From JAEULH01 sp963746275 (lineage in GTDB: Bacteria > Pseudomonadota > Alphaproteobacteria > Rhodospirillales > Defluviicoccaceae), in contig CAVVAX010000012.1 in the NCBI GenBank assembly GCA_963746275.1, forward strand, positions 23,714 through 87,713: a stretch of DNA of 64,000 nt. The letters are read 5' to 3'. Both the position numbers and the translations under genes were made by a program. The notes beneath the pieces are model-generated. The model saw only the letters and a list, made by a program, of their open reading frames with translations, was not told the origin of the DNA and searched no databases. Of the stretch, positions 1-9,547 are shown one piece after another (within the stretch, counting starts at the first letter, position 1; every line of letters starts with the position of its first letter).

Positions 1-2008
1 CCGCACCAGGGTGAGGCACAGGGCGCCGATGTTGGCCGGCGGCCGATCGCCATGGCCATGCAGCAGGCGCGAAACCCGGGTGCGCGAAATCAGCTCGCGG
101 GCGAGGCTCAGGTTCAGCGGCGGCAGGGCCACCGCCTGATCGGCGATGACGTCGGCGAGCGGCCCGCCCTCGCCGAAGGTGATGACCGGGCCGAAGATGG
201 GATCGTCGTTGATCCCGATCCGGATCTCCTGTGCGTCCGGCTCGAGCACCATTCGCTCGACGGCGAAGCCCTCCACCCGTGCGTCCGGCCGCTTGCGCGA
301 GACGGTCTGCAGCATCGTCTCCGCCGCCTGTTTGACCGCTCCCGGCGAATTAACATAAAGCTCCACGCCGCCGACCTCGGCCTTGTGCGGGATGTCGGGG
401 GAAAGGATCTTGACGACCACCGGGTAGCCGAGGTCATCCGCGGCGGTGGCGACCTCCGCCGGCGTTGGCGCATACCGCCGGTGCGTGGTCGGAACGCCGT
501 AAGCGGAAAGCAAGGATATCGCCTCGCGGCCGGTGAGCAGCGTCGTTCCCGCCGCCAGCGCGTCCTGGACGATGCGCTCTGCCGTTTCGACTGCGGGCGA
601 GAACTCCGCCGGCTTCGACGGTGGGGTCTGCATCAGCATGTCCTGGTTGCGGCGATAGCGCACCAGATGCATGAACGCGTCCACCGCTTGCGTCGGCGTG
701 TCGTAGGTCGCAATGCCGGCATCTGCAAACAGCCGCCGCGCCGGCCCCATCCGGTCGCCGCCCATCCAGCTGGTGAGCACGTTGCCGCGGATCTCCTTGG
801 CGACCTTGATGATCTCGCGCGCGGCATCCGTGCTCGACGCCATGGCGGTCGGCGCATGCAGCACCATCAGCGCATCCACGCCCTCCGCCGAGAGCAGAGC
901 GCGCGCGGCAATCCCGTAGTGCTCCGGAGGGGCATTGTCGGCGATGGTCACCGGGTTGGCCCGCGGCCAGCCCTCGGGAACGACCTTGGCAAGCGCCCCG
1001 GCGTCGGCCTCGCCCAGCGCCGCCAGGCGGCCGCCGTTCAGCAGCAACGCATCGATGGCCATTATCGCGACGCCGCAGCCGTTGGTGAGGATGGCGACGC
1101 GCTCGCCGCGCATCGAGCGAGCCCGCGCCAGCGTCTCGACCGCCGCGAACAGCTCGCCGAAGCTGTACACCCGGAGCATGCCGGCGCGGCGGATGGCGGC
1201 GTCGTAGACCGCGTCGGAGCCGATGGCGGCGCCGCTGCGGATGGCGGCAAGGCGCTGTCCCTCGGGCGCGCGGCCGGACTTGATGACCAAAATCGGCTTA
1301 TTGCGGCTGGCGCCACGGCCTGCGGAGAGGAAGGCGCGGCCGTTCCTGCACCAATTCGACATAGAGCAGGATCGCCCGGGTCATCGGGTCGTTGCCGAGG
1401 TAGTCGATGATGTCGCCGAAGTCGATGTCGGCGGTGTCTCCGAGTGAGACGAAGTGGGAGAAGCCGATGTTGCGGTGCTGGGCCCAGTCGAGCACGGCGG
1501 TGCTGATGGTTGAGGACTGGGAGACGAAGGCGACGCCGCCAGGGCCGGCAGAGATGTGAGCGCAGCTCGCGTTGAGGCCGATGCCCGGCACCATCAGGCC
1601 CAGGCAGTTGGGACCGAGCAGGCGCAGGCCGTAGGGCTCCGCCTCGGCGCGCACGGCGGCATGAAAGCCGCACTCGCGGATCTTGGTGTCGGGAGCGAAG
1701 CCGTCGGTGACCACCACGGCGGCGCGGGTGCCGCGCTCGCCCAGAGCGCGAACGGTTTCGGGAACCGAAGGCGGCGCGGTGCAGACGACGGCCAGGTCCG
1801 GGACGACCGGCAGGGACGCGACGTCCGGATAGGCGAGAACCCCGGCGATGGCCTGGTCGCGGCCGGTCACCGGCATGATCGGCCCCTCGAAGCCGCCATG
1901 CAGCAGGTTGTGCATCAACAGGTGGCCCGGCATGCCCTCCTGGTTGCTGGCGCCGATCACAGCCACCGAGCGCGGGTAGAACATCTTGTCGAGGTTGCGG
2001 ATGGTCAT
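1..2008 (-). CDS. NDP-forming acetate/acyl-CoA synthetase family protein (3' end beyond window, one frameshift)
   Basis: The N-terminus (MTIRNLDKMFYPRSVAVIG) opens a CoA-binding Rossmann domain, followed by succinyl-CoA-ligase-like domains (LLGPNCLGL; LVIKSGRAPEGQRLAAIRSG) and, near the window edge, the start of an ATP-grasp domain (VVVKILSPDIPHKAEVGGVE; TFGEGGPLADVIADQAV). About 670 residues are present. Alphaproteobacterial relatives are often about 900 residues and end in a GNAT acetyltransferase domain (Pat-like), which would lie outside the window. I chose the ATG at 2008 because it matches the family N-terminus; an in-frame upstream ATG adds 14 unconvincing residues. The frame breaks near 1345, between VEL and GRAFLSAGRG, consistent with one extra base; downstream of the break the new frame is open to base 1. 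The role is acyl-CoA formation or hydrolysis with ATP/ADP, or protein acetylation if the GNAT domain is present. The substrate cannot be told from sequence. Confidence 0.85.
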
Positions 2009-2214
2009 TGCCGGCGTCGCTGTTCGGTCCACGTCGCCGCCCCGGCGCATCCGCGGACGGCTTGAGCCCTGCGCCGCCCGTCGCGATGCCCGCGCTCTGG
2101 CGCGGCATGAGGCACGAGGCGGAACCCATCATATCGGCGGGTGGTGGCCGTGCAACAACTTGCGGTGCGCTGCAGCATCGCACGAAGCGGGGAGCGCGAG
2201 GATCGGGTCCCGCT

Positions 2215-3928
2215 TCAGCTCCCGCTTCGGTCCATGGCCGCCCTGCAGGCGTTGAGCTGGCACGCCGCCGCGCGATCGGCCGGGTCCAGGCACAGGCACT
2301 CGGCAAAGCCGGCGATGGCCTCGTTTAGCCGCCCCTGCTGCTTGCGGGCAAAGGCTCGGCGGAAGACCGCGAGCCGGCGTTGCGAAACGGAAACCCCGGG
2401 GGCGTCGAGGGTGTCGAGGACCTCGAAGACCTCGACCGGCTCGGCTCTGCCGGGAATGGCCAGGGCATCCGCCGGGCGGATGGCGTAGCGGCCCTTCAAC
2501 CGGCGGACGGTGTGGGCCGTCGCCAGGATGGCGGCGCCGGAGGTCTTGCACGCCTTCTCCAGCCGCGCCGCCACGTTCACCCCAGCGCCGATGACGGTGC
2601 AGTCCATGCGCCGCGGCGAGCCAACGTTGCCGGCGACGACGACATCGGTGTTGATCCCAATGCCCATCTCCACCTGGATCAGGCCGCCTGCGGCCCGCGC
2701 CTCATTCCAGCGGCGGAGCGCCGCGGTCATGGCAAGGGCGGCCCGCACCGCCCGGTCCTCGTCGTCGCCGGCGGGATTGAGGATGCCGAAGGTCGCGAGC
2801 AGGGCGTCGCCGATGAACTTGTCGATCATGCCGCCCTCGGCGTACAGGCACTCCTCCATCAGCGCGAAATGCTCATTGAGGAGCGCGAGGGTCTGGTAGG
2901 CGCCGAGGCTCTCGGCGAGGCCGGTCGAGTTGCGCAGATCGCAGAAGAGCATTGTCGCGCGGACGGCGCGTGCGCGCGGGCGGTTTTCGCCGCCGAGGAG
3001 CATGCGGCCGGCAAGCCGCGGGTCGAGGTAGCGCGACAGCACGTCGGCCGCCTGCCTCTCGCCGCTGACGTCGTCGAGGACGACGACGGCCAGCATCTTG
3101 CCCGTGCGGCGGTCGGCGATCGGAAGAATGCTGGCATTGACGTCGAGGCTGCGCCGGCCAAGCCGCAGGCTGGCGTCCATGGCGACCTCGGCAAGCCCGG
3201 TCGCAGCCACGCGCCTCGCCCTGTCGACCACCCAGGCATTGTCGCCGCGAAAGACCCTGCGGCCCGGCTTGCCGATCACGTCCGCCCCGCGCCGCCGCAG
3301 CATCCGCAGCGCGGCCGGGTTGCAGCCGACGATGCGCCCCTCTGCGTCGAGGCCAATGACGGCATCTGACGTGGCCTGGACGACGGCGTCGCTGTAGCTC
3401 TTCAGGGTCGAGCAGGTCGGCGGATCGCCCGACGGTCTTGAGCGCAATTCCCGCGCCGACGGCGAGTGCCGCCAGCCGCTGCGCCCGCGCCGCGTCGAAG
3501 GTGGCGCCGTGTGTGCCCGCCACCTCGAGCACGCCGACCGGCCAGCCGTCGGCGAGGATCGGCACGGCCATCGTCCCGTCTGGACCGCGGACCAGCCTGC
3601 CGGCGATCAAGGCTCGCCGGGCGGTGCTCTGCCCGCAGCCGGCAGGTTCTGGCTTGCCGCTCCCGTCGCCGGCAGCAACAACGCGCAGGTGCCCGATCGC
3701 GCCCTCGGCCAGGTAGAGGCTGGCTCGCTCGGTCTCGAACAGGCGCGCCGCCTGGCTCGCCAGCGTGCGCCACAGGGACGGGGGTGTGCTTGCGGAGACG
3801 AGCGCGGCAAAAACGCAAAGGGCCGCCGCGGCTGCGTCGGCGCTGGGGGCGGCCGCGGCGCGAAGGTCCGGCTCTTCACGGTCCGCCTGCGCCGGAAGGG
3901 GGGAGCCGGCCTCAGGCATGGACGCCAC
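2215..3928 (-). CDS. GAF-PAS class III adenylate/guanylate cyclase (one frameshift)
   Basis: Reading leftward from the ATG at 3928, about 170 residues form a GAF-like sensor (SLYLAEGAIGHLRVVAAGDG; VPILADGWPVGVLEVAGTHG). A PAS domain (AVIGLDAEGRIVGCNPAALR) and a class III cyclase catalytic domain follow. The cyclase has the metal-binding Asp in TMLFCDLRNSTGLAE, the second Asp in KFIGDALLATFG, the purine-specifying Asp region in RRMDCTVIGAGVNVAARLE, and the transition-state Asn/Arg in VNVAARLE. A C-terminal tail (NEAIAGFAECLCLDPADRAA) resembles one TPR helix pair. The GAF and PAS parts are in different frames, meeting near 3405 (ADLLD | TLKSYSDAVVQ), so one base is probably missing or extra; as sequenced the protein is split. 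No membrane segment is visible, so it is likely a cytosolic cyclase controlled by ligands of the GAF/PAS domains. It probably makes cAMP, but the nucleotide preference is inferred. Confidence 0.88.
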
Positions 3929-4121
3929 CGCCGACAGCGATGCGGTGGCGTCGTTCAGTTCCGGCCGCGCTCGGCGGCCGTATCCGGGGAAGGGCGGGGA
4001 CCATCCGCTAAGATAGGCGCGGAGTGGTTTCAGGATTGTTTCTAAGGCCGCACTTGGGCGAGGCCGGGACTATTAGGCAGCCACCGTCCGAGGCGTCGAC
4101 CGCGTAAACGTTTCGCTCGGC

Positions 4122-4610
4122 CTATGGGGCCGGCGGTGGGGTCCGCTTTGCCCGCGAGGAGGCCTTGCGCGTTGGCCTCGCCGCAGCCTTCGCCGCCGGC
4201 GCGGTCGCGCCCGCAGCCGCGGCTGCGTCTGCCGTCGCCGAAGTCGCCTCGACCACCGCTTCGCTGGCTTGGCTGACCGGCTCGGCCTCGCCACCAGCGA
4301 CGGCAGCGGCAGCGGCGGGCGCAGCCTCGGGCGCAGGAATGGCCTTGGTCGCCTCTCCGCCCTCGACCGGAGCTCCGCTGATTTGGCCCACCGGAGCCGC
4401 GTCCGCCATCGCTTCGCCGGCGCCCTCAGCCTGCCCTGGCATCATCCGCTCCGCCGCGGACTGCATGGTCGTGATGACCTCGCGTTCCGCCGAAAGCCAA
4501 TACTCCATGGCCATGCCGTGCTGGCGCCCCGCGGACTCCCACATGAGGTACGCAACCTCGCGGACGCGATCCTGAATGTCTTTTACCAAGGCCATAATAT
4601 CCATGTTCAC
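4122..4610 (-). CDS. DUF2934 domain protein with Ala/Pro-rich tail
   Basis: The first 45 or so residues contain a DUF2934-like helix pair (REVAYLMWESAGRQHGMAME followed by YWLSAEREV), the short 'W-x-x-x-G-x-x-x-x-x-x-x-W' motif seen in many small proteobacterial proteins of unknown function. The rest (residues 55-162) is Ala/Glu-rich, low in complexity, and ends in a basic stretch (TRKASSRAKRTPP). That suggests an unstructured tail, possibly binding nucleic acid (inference). The start is a GTG at 4610 preceded by a G-rich SD-like stretch; an ATG two codons later is an equally good choice. It is monocistronic and divergent from the NUDIX gene. Confidence 0.7.
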   Translation of the reverse strand: MNMDIMALVKDIQDRVREVAYLMWESAGRQHGMAMEYWLSAEREVITTMQSAAERMMPGQAEGAGEAMADAAPVGQISGAPVEGGEATKAIPAPEAAPAAAAAVAGGEAEPVSQASEAVVEATSATADAAAAAGATAPAAKAAARPTRKASSRAKRTPPPAP

Positions 4611-4705
4611 GCGTTATTCCCCCGGGGACGCTCCCAGAAACGCAGCCAATTTAACGAAGATGCAAACGATGCGCATCGGAAAACTTCCCTTGCCTACGCA
4701 CACGC

Positions 4706-5287
4706 ATGTGGCAAATGAGAGGCGACGACTTGGCGAGCGCCAGTAGAGTCGCACGAGGCCTGCCCGCCCAAGGAACCCTGCAGAAAGCGAACGCCTTGGC
4801 AGCGAACGGAACAGTGACGGCAAGGCTGCGCGAGCGCTGGCACACCGAGCAATCGGCGGCATTGCCTTACCGCTGGTCGCGGGCGGGGATCGAGGTGCTG
4901 CTGGTGACCTCGCGGACGACGCGCCGCTGGGTGCTGCCCAAGGGCAGCATTGGCAGTGGTTTGACGCCCTATGAGGCGGCTGTGGTGGAAGCCTTCGAGG
5001 AAGCAGGCGTGGGCGGGCGGATCGCCCGGACCTGCATCGGCGTCTACGGCTACACCAAGCGCAACGAGAAGAAGACGAAGCGCTGCCTGGTCAAGGTGTT
5101 CCCGCTGCGGGTCAGCACCATCCTACCGAAGTGGCCGGAACGGCGGCAGAGGCGTCGGCAGTGGGTCAGCGTCCGGGTGGCCGGCGCCCGGGTTCAGGAG
5201 AAGGCGCTGAGGAGGATCCTCTTCGCCTTCGAGCGCCAGCAGTTGCATCGCTCCCAGGTCCCGACGGCCGCGAGCGCTTGCCGATGA
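4706..5287 (+). CDS. NUDIX hydrolase
   Basis: The protein has 193 residues with a Nudix fold. RWVLPKGSIGSGLTPYEAAV leads into the Nudix box VVEAFEEAGVGG, which keeps the catalytic EE pair and the G but has Val where the consensus Arg of REUXEE usually sits. The PKG...EAAxxEAxEEAG pattern resembles the diadenosine/diphosphoinositol polyphosphate hydrolase (DIPP/MutT-like) branch. The C-terminal part (QWVSVRVAGARVQEKALRRI) matches the usual end of these proteins. Likely function is hydrolysis of a nucleoside diphosphate linked to another moiety; the exact substrate cannot be predicted. The first 45 residues are not typical and the true start may be a later codon, such as the ATG at 4715. Confidence 0.85.
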   Translation: MWQMRGDDLASASRVARGLPAQGTLQKANALAANGTVTARLRERWHTEQSAALPYRWSRAGIEVLLVTSRTTRRWVLPKGSIGSGLTPYEAAVVEAFEEAGVGGRIARTCIGVYGYTKRNEKKTKRCLVKVFPLRVSTILPKWPERRQRRRQWVSVRVAGARVQEKALRRILFAFERQQLHRSQVPTAASACR

Positions 5288-5367
5288 GCCATGCGGCTGT
5301 AGCGTCGACCGCAGCCGGACCTATATGTGTTGCGGTTCGCCGGTTGCGGACAAGGGGATGACTCAGC

Positions 5368-5571
5368 GTGATTGTCTGGAAGCAGCCGGACGGGCGGTCG
5401 GTGTCCTGCGAGGAAAAGATCAAGGTTCTTAACCAGAATCTTGAGGAGATCCGGCAGTCCTGTCAGGACGCCTTCGAGGACGCGGTGTTGATGGGCTGCG
5501 ACGAGGAGCAGATCCGCCGGGTGTTCACCGCCGTCGTCGAGTCGCTGACGAACCCCTACACGGAGACGTAG
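5368..5571 (+). CDS. Small conserved-looking protein of unknown function
   Basis: A 67-residue ORF starts at GTG 5368, 11 bases after an AAGGGG stretch. It is acidic and predicted mostly helical (EEKIKVLNQNLEEIRQSCQD), with two Cys residues and no membrane segment. Its codon usage fits neighbouring genes, and it ends just before the convergent GGDEF/EAL gene. I do not recognise a family. The regular amphipathic composition and the GC-rich third positions make it more likely real than a chance ORF. Confidence 0.55.
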   Translation: MIVWKQPDGRSVSCEEKIKVLNQNLEEIRQSCQDAFEDAVLMGCDEEQIRRVFTAVVESLTNPYTET

Positions 5572-5582
5572 CGCCGGCGCGG

Positions 5583-8153
5583 CTAATGGGCGTCGTGGGA
5601 GGAGAGCTCGTGGGTTGCGCCAGCCCGAGCTGGCGGCCGAGCCGGGGCAGCCGCCTGACGTGCGGCCCACACGGCAAACTCATCGGCGGGCATGGGCCCG
5701 CCGCAGTGCAGCCCCTGAACGAGGTCGCAGTCGGTCACCAGGGCAAAGCGGTAAAGCCCTTCGGTGTCGACGCCGTTGGCGAGGACGCGGATGTCAAGCC
5801 GGTGCGCCATCGCCACGATCGCGTCCAGGATGCGCGCCTGCTTGGGGTTGGTCAGGGCGCCACGGAAGAATGCACGGTCCAGCTTGATCTCGCCGGCGAG
5901 GATATTGCCGAGCTGGGCCAGCGAACCGGAGGCGGCGCCGAACTCATCGACGGCCACGGACACCCCGAGCTCGGCGACCTTGCGCATCACCTCGACCGCA
6001 TCCGGGCCCTCGCGGAGCAGGCTGCGTTCGCTGATCTCGAGCTCCAGGAAGTCCCCGCTTAGGCCGTAACGCGCCAGGGTTTCCCTCACCACATCGGGCA
6101 GGTTCGGCTTTCGCCGATGCCCCCCCGAGACGTCCACAAACAGCCGGCCGATCGCCAGGCCCTCGCGCCGCCAGCAGCTCCACCGCCGGCAGGCGTCGTC
6201 GATGGCCCATTGCCGGATCGGCGCCAGCAGCCCCGTCTCCTCGGCACAGGCCAGGAACTGCTCCGGGGCGACGTTCGAGAGCTCCGGGCTCTGCCAGTGC
6301 AGCACGGCTTCCGCGCCGGCGAGGCGCGCGCGGACATCGAAGATCGGCTGAAACAGCAGGCGGAACTCGTTGCGCTCCAGCGCGTGGCGCAGGCAGCTCT
6401 CAATGCGCATCTGCGCGCTGGCTTGCTCGTTCAGCGCCTCGGTGAAGAACTCGAAGGTGCTGCGGCCGCGCTCCTTCGAGCGGTACATGGCAACGTCGGC
6501 GTTCTTCACCAACAGCTCGGAATCGGCACCGTCGTCGGGGAACACCGCAACGCCGATGCTCGCCGAGACGAAGACGTCGTGCTGCGAGACCGTGAACGGC
6601 TGCGAGAACACCTGCAGGATCTTCTGCACTACCGGCTCGGCGTGGGCGGCGCTGGAGATGTTCGGCAGCACGACGGTGAACTCGTCGCCGCCGATGCGCG
6701 CGACCGTGTCCTCGCCGCGGACGCACCCGCTCAGCCGCTCCGCCGCCTGCTTCAGCACCTCGTCGCCGCAGGCATGGCCGAGCGTGTCGTTGATCCGCTT
6801 GAAGTGATCGAGGTCGATGAACAGCACCGCGCCTTTGTGGCCGTGCCGCTCGGCGCTAATGATCGCGCCGCGCAGCCGGTCCATCATCAGCAGCCGGTTG
6901 GGCAGGCCGGTGATGGCGTCGAACTTGGCCTGGCGCTCGAGTTGCATCTCGTAGGCCTTGCGCAAGGTGACGTCGGCGACGGTAAGCTGAACCGCGGTTT
7001 CGCCCTTCCAGCTGACCCGCTGCGCCTGCGCCTGCAGCCAGATGGCCTCACCGTTGCGCTTCTGCGCGGCGAACTCGCTCAGCTCGCCGTGGCTGTCGCC
7101 GGCCAGCAGGGTGCGGCGGATCTGCCTGTAGCGCTCGTGCTCAGAGGGCGACAATAGGGCCTCCACCGTGGGCACGGCGAGGATCTCGTCAACGTTGGCA
7201 TAGCCGAACAGCCTCGCCAGCGTGTCGTTGGCAAACAGCGGCGTGTCGTCGCGTTCGATGAGGATGCCGAGCACCGACCCCTCGACGAGCGAGCGGAACC
7301 GCTGTTCGCTCTCGACGACCGCCTGCTCCTGCAGCTTCCGCTCGGTGATGTCGAGCGAAACCGTCACGATCCCCTCGGGGACATCGGTCCCGTCGCTTAG
7401 CGGCGCCTTGGTCGTCAGCAGGATGTGCTTGCCGCCCGAGGCATCGGCAACGCATTCCTCGAAGGCTCCGGGCGGCTCGCCGTGTTCCAGAAGCGTGCGG
7501 TCGATAGAGCGGTGCCGCTCCGCGTAGTCTGCGCCGAACAGATCTCCGAGCGTCGTGCCTACCGCCGATGAAGGATCGATGCCGCAGTAGCGCTCGTGCT
7601 GGGAGTTGAGCAGCCGGATCCTGCCCTCCCGGTCGGTCGCCGAGATGAGCGCCGGCACCGTGTTGACGACCCGGCGGAGCTGCTCCTCCTTGCGCCGCAT
7701 CTCCTCTGCGTGCCGGCGCAACGCCGTCTCCAGCTCGCCTTCCAGCACAGCGGCGCGCTTGCGATCGGCGAGCTGGTGCTGCCTGAGGCTGAGCAGGTTA
7801 CGGGCGCGGATGCAGAACTCGCGGCCGTCGACCGGGCTGAGGAGGAAGTCGCTGGCGCCCGTATCCAGCGCCCGATAGCGGAACTCGCGGTCCTCATACG
7901 CGGTAACGACGATGATGGGGACGTCGCTGGCGGCCGGGTGGCGGCGGCAGCGCCGGATGAAGGCCTCGCCGTCCATGGTCGGCATGACGTAGTCGGTGAC
8001 GATGAGATCCGGCGGCGCTCCGCTGAAAGCGTCGAGCGCGCGAAGCGGGTCGTCGAACGTCAAGACGACGACGTTCTCCTCCACCGCCTGCGCGAAGCGA
8101 TGGAGAATGCGTAAATTGATGATCTGGTCGTCGACGATGTAAACGACAGTCAT
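5583..8153 (-). CDS. Response regulator with PAS-PAS-GGDEF-EAL domains
   Basis: Domain order: receiver (residues 1-120: VVYIVDDQIINLRIL, phospho-acceptor Asp in LIVTDYVMPTMDGE, Lys in FLLSPVDG replaced by Pro-Val), a coiled linker, two PAS domains (about 160-280 and 290-405), GGDEF (about 420-575) and EAL (about 595-840). GGDEF is intact (ARIGGDEFTVVLP) and carries an RxxD inhibitory site five residues upstream (RGEDTVARIGGDEF), so diguanylate cyclase activity is expected. The EAL domain looks degenerate: EAL reads EAVLHW, the substrate-loop Asn reads FVDVS, the DDFG pair reads DEFG, and AEGVE reads ANGVDTE. Phosphodiesterase activity is therefore doubtful. The start at 8153 places the receiver at the N-terminus; an upstream in-frame start exists at 8171. 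It is divergent from the rpfF-like gene and convergent with the small ORF. It is the likely phosphotransfer target of the RpfC-like kinase at 9548-12142 (inference from proximity). Confidence 0.93.
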   Translation of the reverse strand: MTVVYIVDDQIINLRILHRFAQAVEENVVVLTFDDPLRALDAFSGAPPDLIVTDYVMPTMDGEAFIRRCRRHPAASDVPIIVVTAYEDREFRYRALDTGASDFLLSPVDGREFCIRARNLLSLRQHQLADRKRAAVLEGELETALRRHAEEMRRKEEQLRRVVNTVPALISATDREGRIRLLNSQHERYCGIDPSSAVGTTLGDLFGADYAERHRSIDRTLLEHGEPPGAFEECVADASGGKHILLTTKAPLSDGTDVPEGIVTVSLDITERKLQEQAVVESEQRFRSLVEGSVLGILIERDDTPLFANDTLARLFGYANVDEILAVPTVEALLSPSEHERYRQIRRTLLAGDSHGELSEFAAQKRNGEAIWLQAQAQRVSWKGETAVQLTVADVTLRKAYEMQLERQAKFDAITGLPNRLLMMDRLRGAIISAERHGHKGAVLFIDLDHFKRINDTLGHACGDEVLKQAAERLSGCVRGEDTVARIGGDEFTVVLPNISSAAHAEPVVQKILQVFSQPFTVSQHDVFVSASIGVAVFPDDGADSELLVKNADVAMYRSKERGRSTFEFFTEALNEQASAQMRIESCLRHALERNEFRLLFQPIFDVRARLAGAEAVLHWQSPELSNVAPEQFLACAEETGLLAPIRQWAIDDACRRWSCWRREGLAIGRLFVDVSGGHRRKPNLPDVVRETLARYGLSGDFLELEISERSLLREGPDAVEVMRKVAELGVSVAVDEFGAASGSLAQLGNILAGEIKLDRAFFRGALTNPKQARILDAIVAMAHRLDIRVLANGVDTEGLYRFALVTDCDLVQGLHCGGPMPADEFAVWAARQAAAPARPPARAGATHELSSHDAH

Positions 8154-8492
8154 CCGATCCCATACCCTCAAACCCCGCGCCTGGGCGCGGGTGCGAGCGC
8201 TGAATCCCCCCTGAATCTTCTATCCGGCGGTTCGGTTCGCCTAGAGGACCCACGTTCTTTCCGTTCTATGGCACCGATGCGCGTCAGCGTCAAAGACCTG
8301 TGCCGGCGCGCCTGGATGCTCCTTACACGCTGCAAAAGGGAATTAATGTCACATGGCAGCGTCCTCTCCCCAGATCCTCCGCGCCTGTGCTTCCGCCGCA
8401 ACACATTGACGGCGGCATATGAGGTATAAGATAACCCGTATGGGGCAATAATACCAACCATAATTCACCATAATGCGACATGGAGGACGAGT
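8154..8492. promoter_or_regulatory. Divergent control region between GGDEF/EAL regulator and rpfF-like gene
   Basis: This 339-bp stretch has no convincing gene. Its right half (about 8400-8480) is clearly AT-richer than its surroundings, as expected for a promoter. A TTGACG at 8406-8411 with TAAGAT at 8427-8432 (15-nt spacer) is a weak sigma-70-type candidate for the rightward gene. A GGAGG just upstream of the ATG at 8493 is a good ribosome binding site. No operator repeat was recognised. Confidence 0.35.
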
Positions 8493-9476
8493 ATGTCTTA
8501 CGTTGCCACCGCCAATTCAGGGCCCGACTGTTCCCAGACGGGAGCCCGCCCCGATGGGCGGGATCTCAGCGATTTTCTCGCGGGAAGCGCGCCGCTCAAC
8601 GCTGCCGACTTTCCGGCCTCAGCCGCCGATGTTTTCGATCTCGACAACCTGCGCGTGACTTTTGACCGCAACCAGCGCATCCTCTGGTGGTCGATGCGTC
8701 CGCGCCGCCGGCCGAGCTTCACCGGCGAGCTCCTCGCCGACATGAAGGCGGTCGCCGACGGGTTGGAAGCCCTGTTCGCGGTGCCAGCCGATGGTGGTCA
8801 GCCTGCCGTCGGCCACCTCGTCCTCTCCTCGCTGATGCCGGGCATCTTCAACCTCGGCGGCGACCTTTCCCTTTTCCTCGACCTCATCGAGCAACGCGAC
8901 CGCCCCGGCCTGACCCGGTATGCCCATCATTGCGCCGACGGGCAGCACCGCATCGCCACTAACTTCGGCCTGCCCATCAGCACCGTCGCGCTGGTCCAGG
9001 GCGACGCGCTGGGCGGCGGCTTCGAGGCAGCCTTGGCCAACGACGTCATCATCGCTGAGCGCTCGGCGAAGTTCGGTCTGCCAGAAGTGCTGTTCAACCT
9101 CTTTCCCGGCATGGGCGCCTACAGCTTCCTTGCCCGCCGGATCGGCTCCATAGAGGCCGAACGCATGATCCTGAGCGGCCGCATCTACTCGGCCGAAGAG
9201 CTGGCTGCCATGGGTGTCGTCGATGCCGTCGTCGATGACGGCGCTGGGCCTGCCGCCGTCTACGATCATCTCGTCGCCTTCAACCGCATCGGCCGGACGC
9301 GCCAGGCGGTGCTGCAGGCGCGCCGGATCGTCAATCCGGTCACCCGCGAGGAATTGATCAGGATCGCGGACGTCTGGGTCGAGACCGCGCTGATGCTGTC
9401 CTCGCGCGATCTGCGCCGCATGCGCCACCTGGCCATGGCCCAGGACCGGCGCTGGGCGGCCGTCCAGTCGCGGTAG
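8493..9476 (+). CDS. rpfF: RpfF-like DSF synthase (crotonase fold enoyl-CoA hydratase/thioesterase)
   Basis: This is a 327-residue crotonase-superfamily protein. The hallmark RpfF segments are present: the oxyanion-hole region FNLGGDLSLFLDLIEQRDR, GDALGGGFEAALANDVIIAE with one catalytic Glu, and KFGLPEVLFNLFPGMGAYSF with the second. The NLFPGMGAYSF signature separates RpfF from ordinary enoyl-CoA hydratases. RpfF enzymes convert 3-hydroxyacyl-ACP to cis-2-unsaturated fatty acids (DSF family signals). The first 45 residues are an extension of uncertain role. A GGAGG ribosome binding site precedes ATG 8493. It lies between a GGDEF/EAL response regulator and an RpfC-like kinase, both on the opposite strand, which supports a signalling role. 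Function is assigned by homology; the signal produced is unknown. Confidence 0.88.
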   Translation: MSYVATANSGPDCSQTGARPDGRDLSDFLAGSAPLNAADFPASAADVFDLDNLRVTFDRNQRILWWSMRPRRRPSFTGELLADMKAVADGLEALFAVPADGGQPAVGHLVLSSLMPGIFNLGGDLSLFLDLIEQRDRPGLTRYAHHCADGQHRIATNFGLPISTVALVQGDALGGGFEAALANDVIIAERSAKFGLPEVLFNLFPGMGAYSFLARRIGSIEAERMILSGRIYSAEELAAMGVVDAVVDDGAGPAAVYDHLVAFNRIGRTRQAVLQARRIVNPVTREELIRIADVWVETALMLSSRDLRRMRHLAMAQDRRWAAVQSR

Positions 9477-9547
9477 GCTCCACCAGCAACCCGAGCCGGA
9501 AAGGCGAGCGGCCGCTCGCGGGCCAATGAGCGCTCATCCGCAACCTT

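Noticed and set aside
1..2008. RpfB-type acyl-CoA ligase belonging to the DSF module
   Set aside because: The protein is an NDP-forming (succinyl-CoA-synthetase-like) enzyme, not the AMP-forming RpfB/FadD type, and it is separated from the rpf genes by four unrelated genes.
2380..3369. Long rightward open frame across the cyclase
   Set aside because: It mirrors the cyclase gene in a GC-rich region and has a His/Arg/Ala-biased composition with no domain; the minus-strand cyclase is clear.
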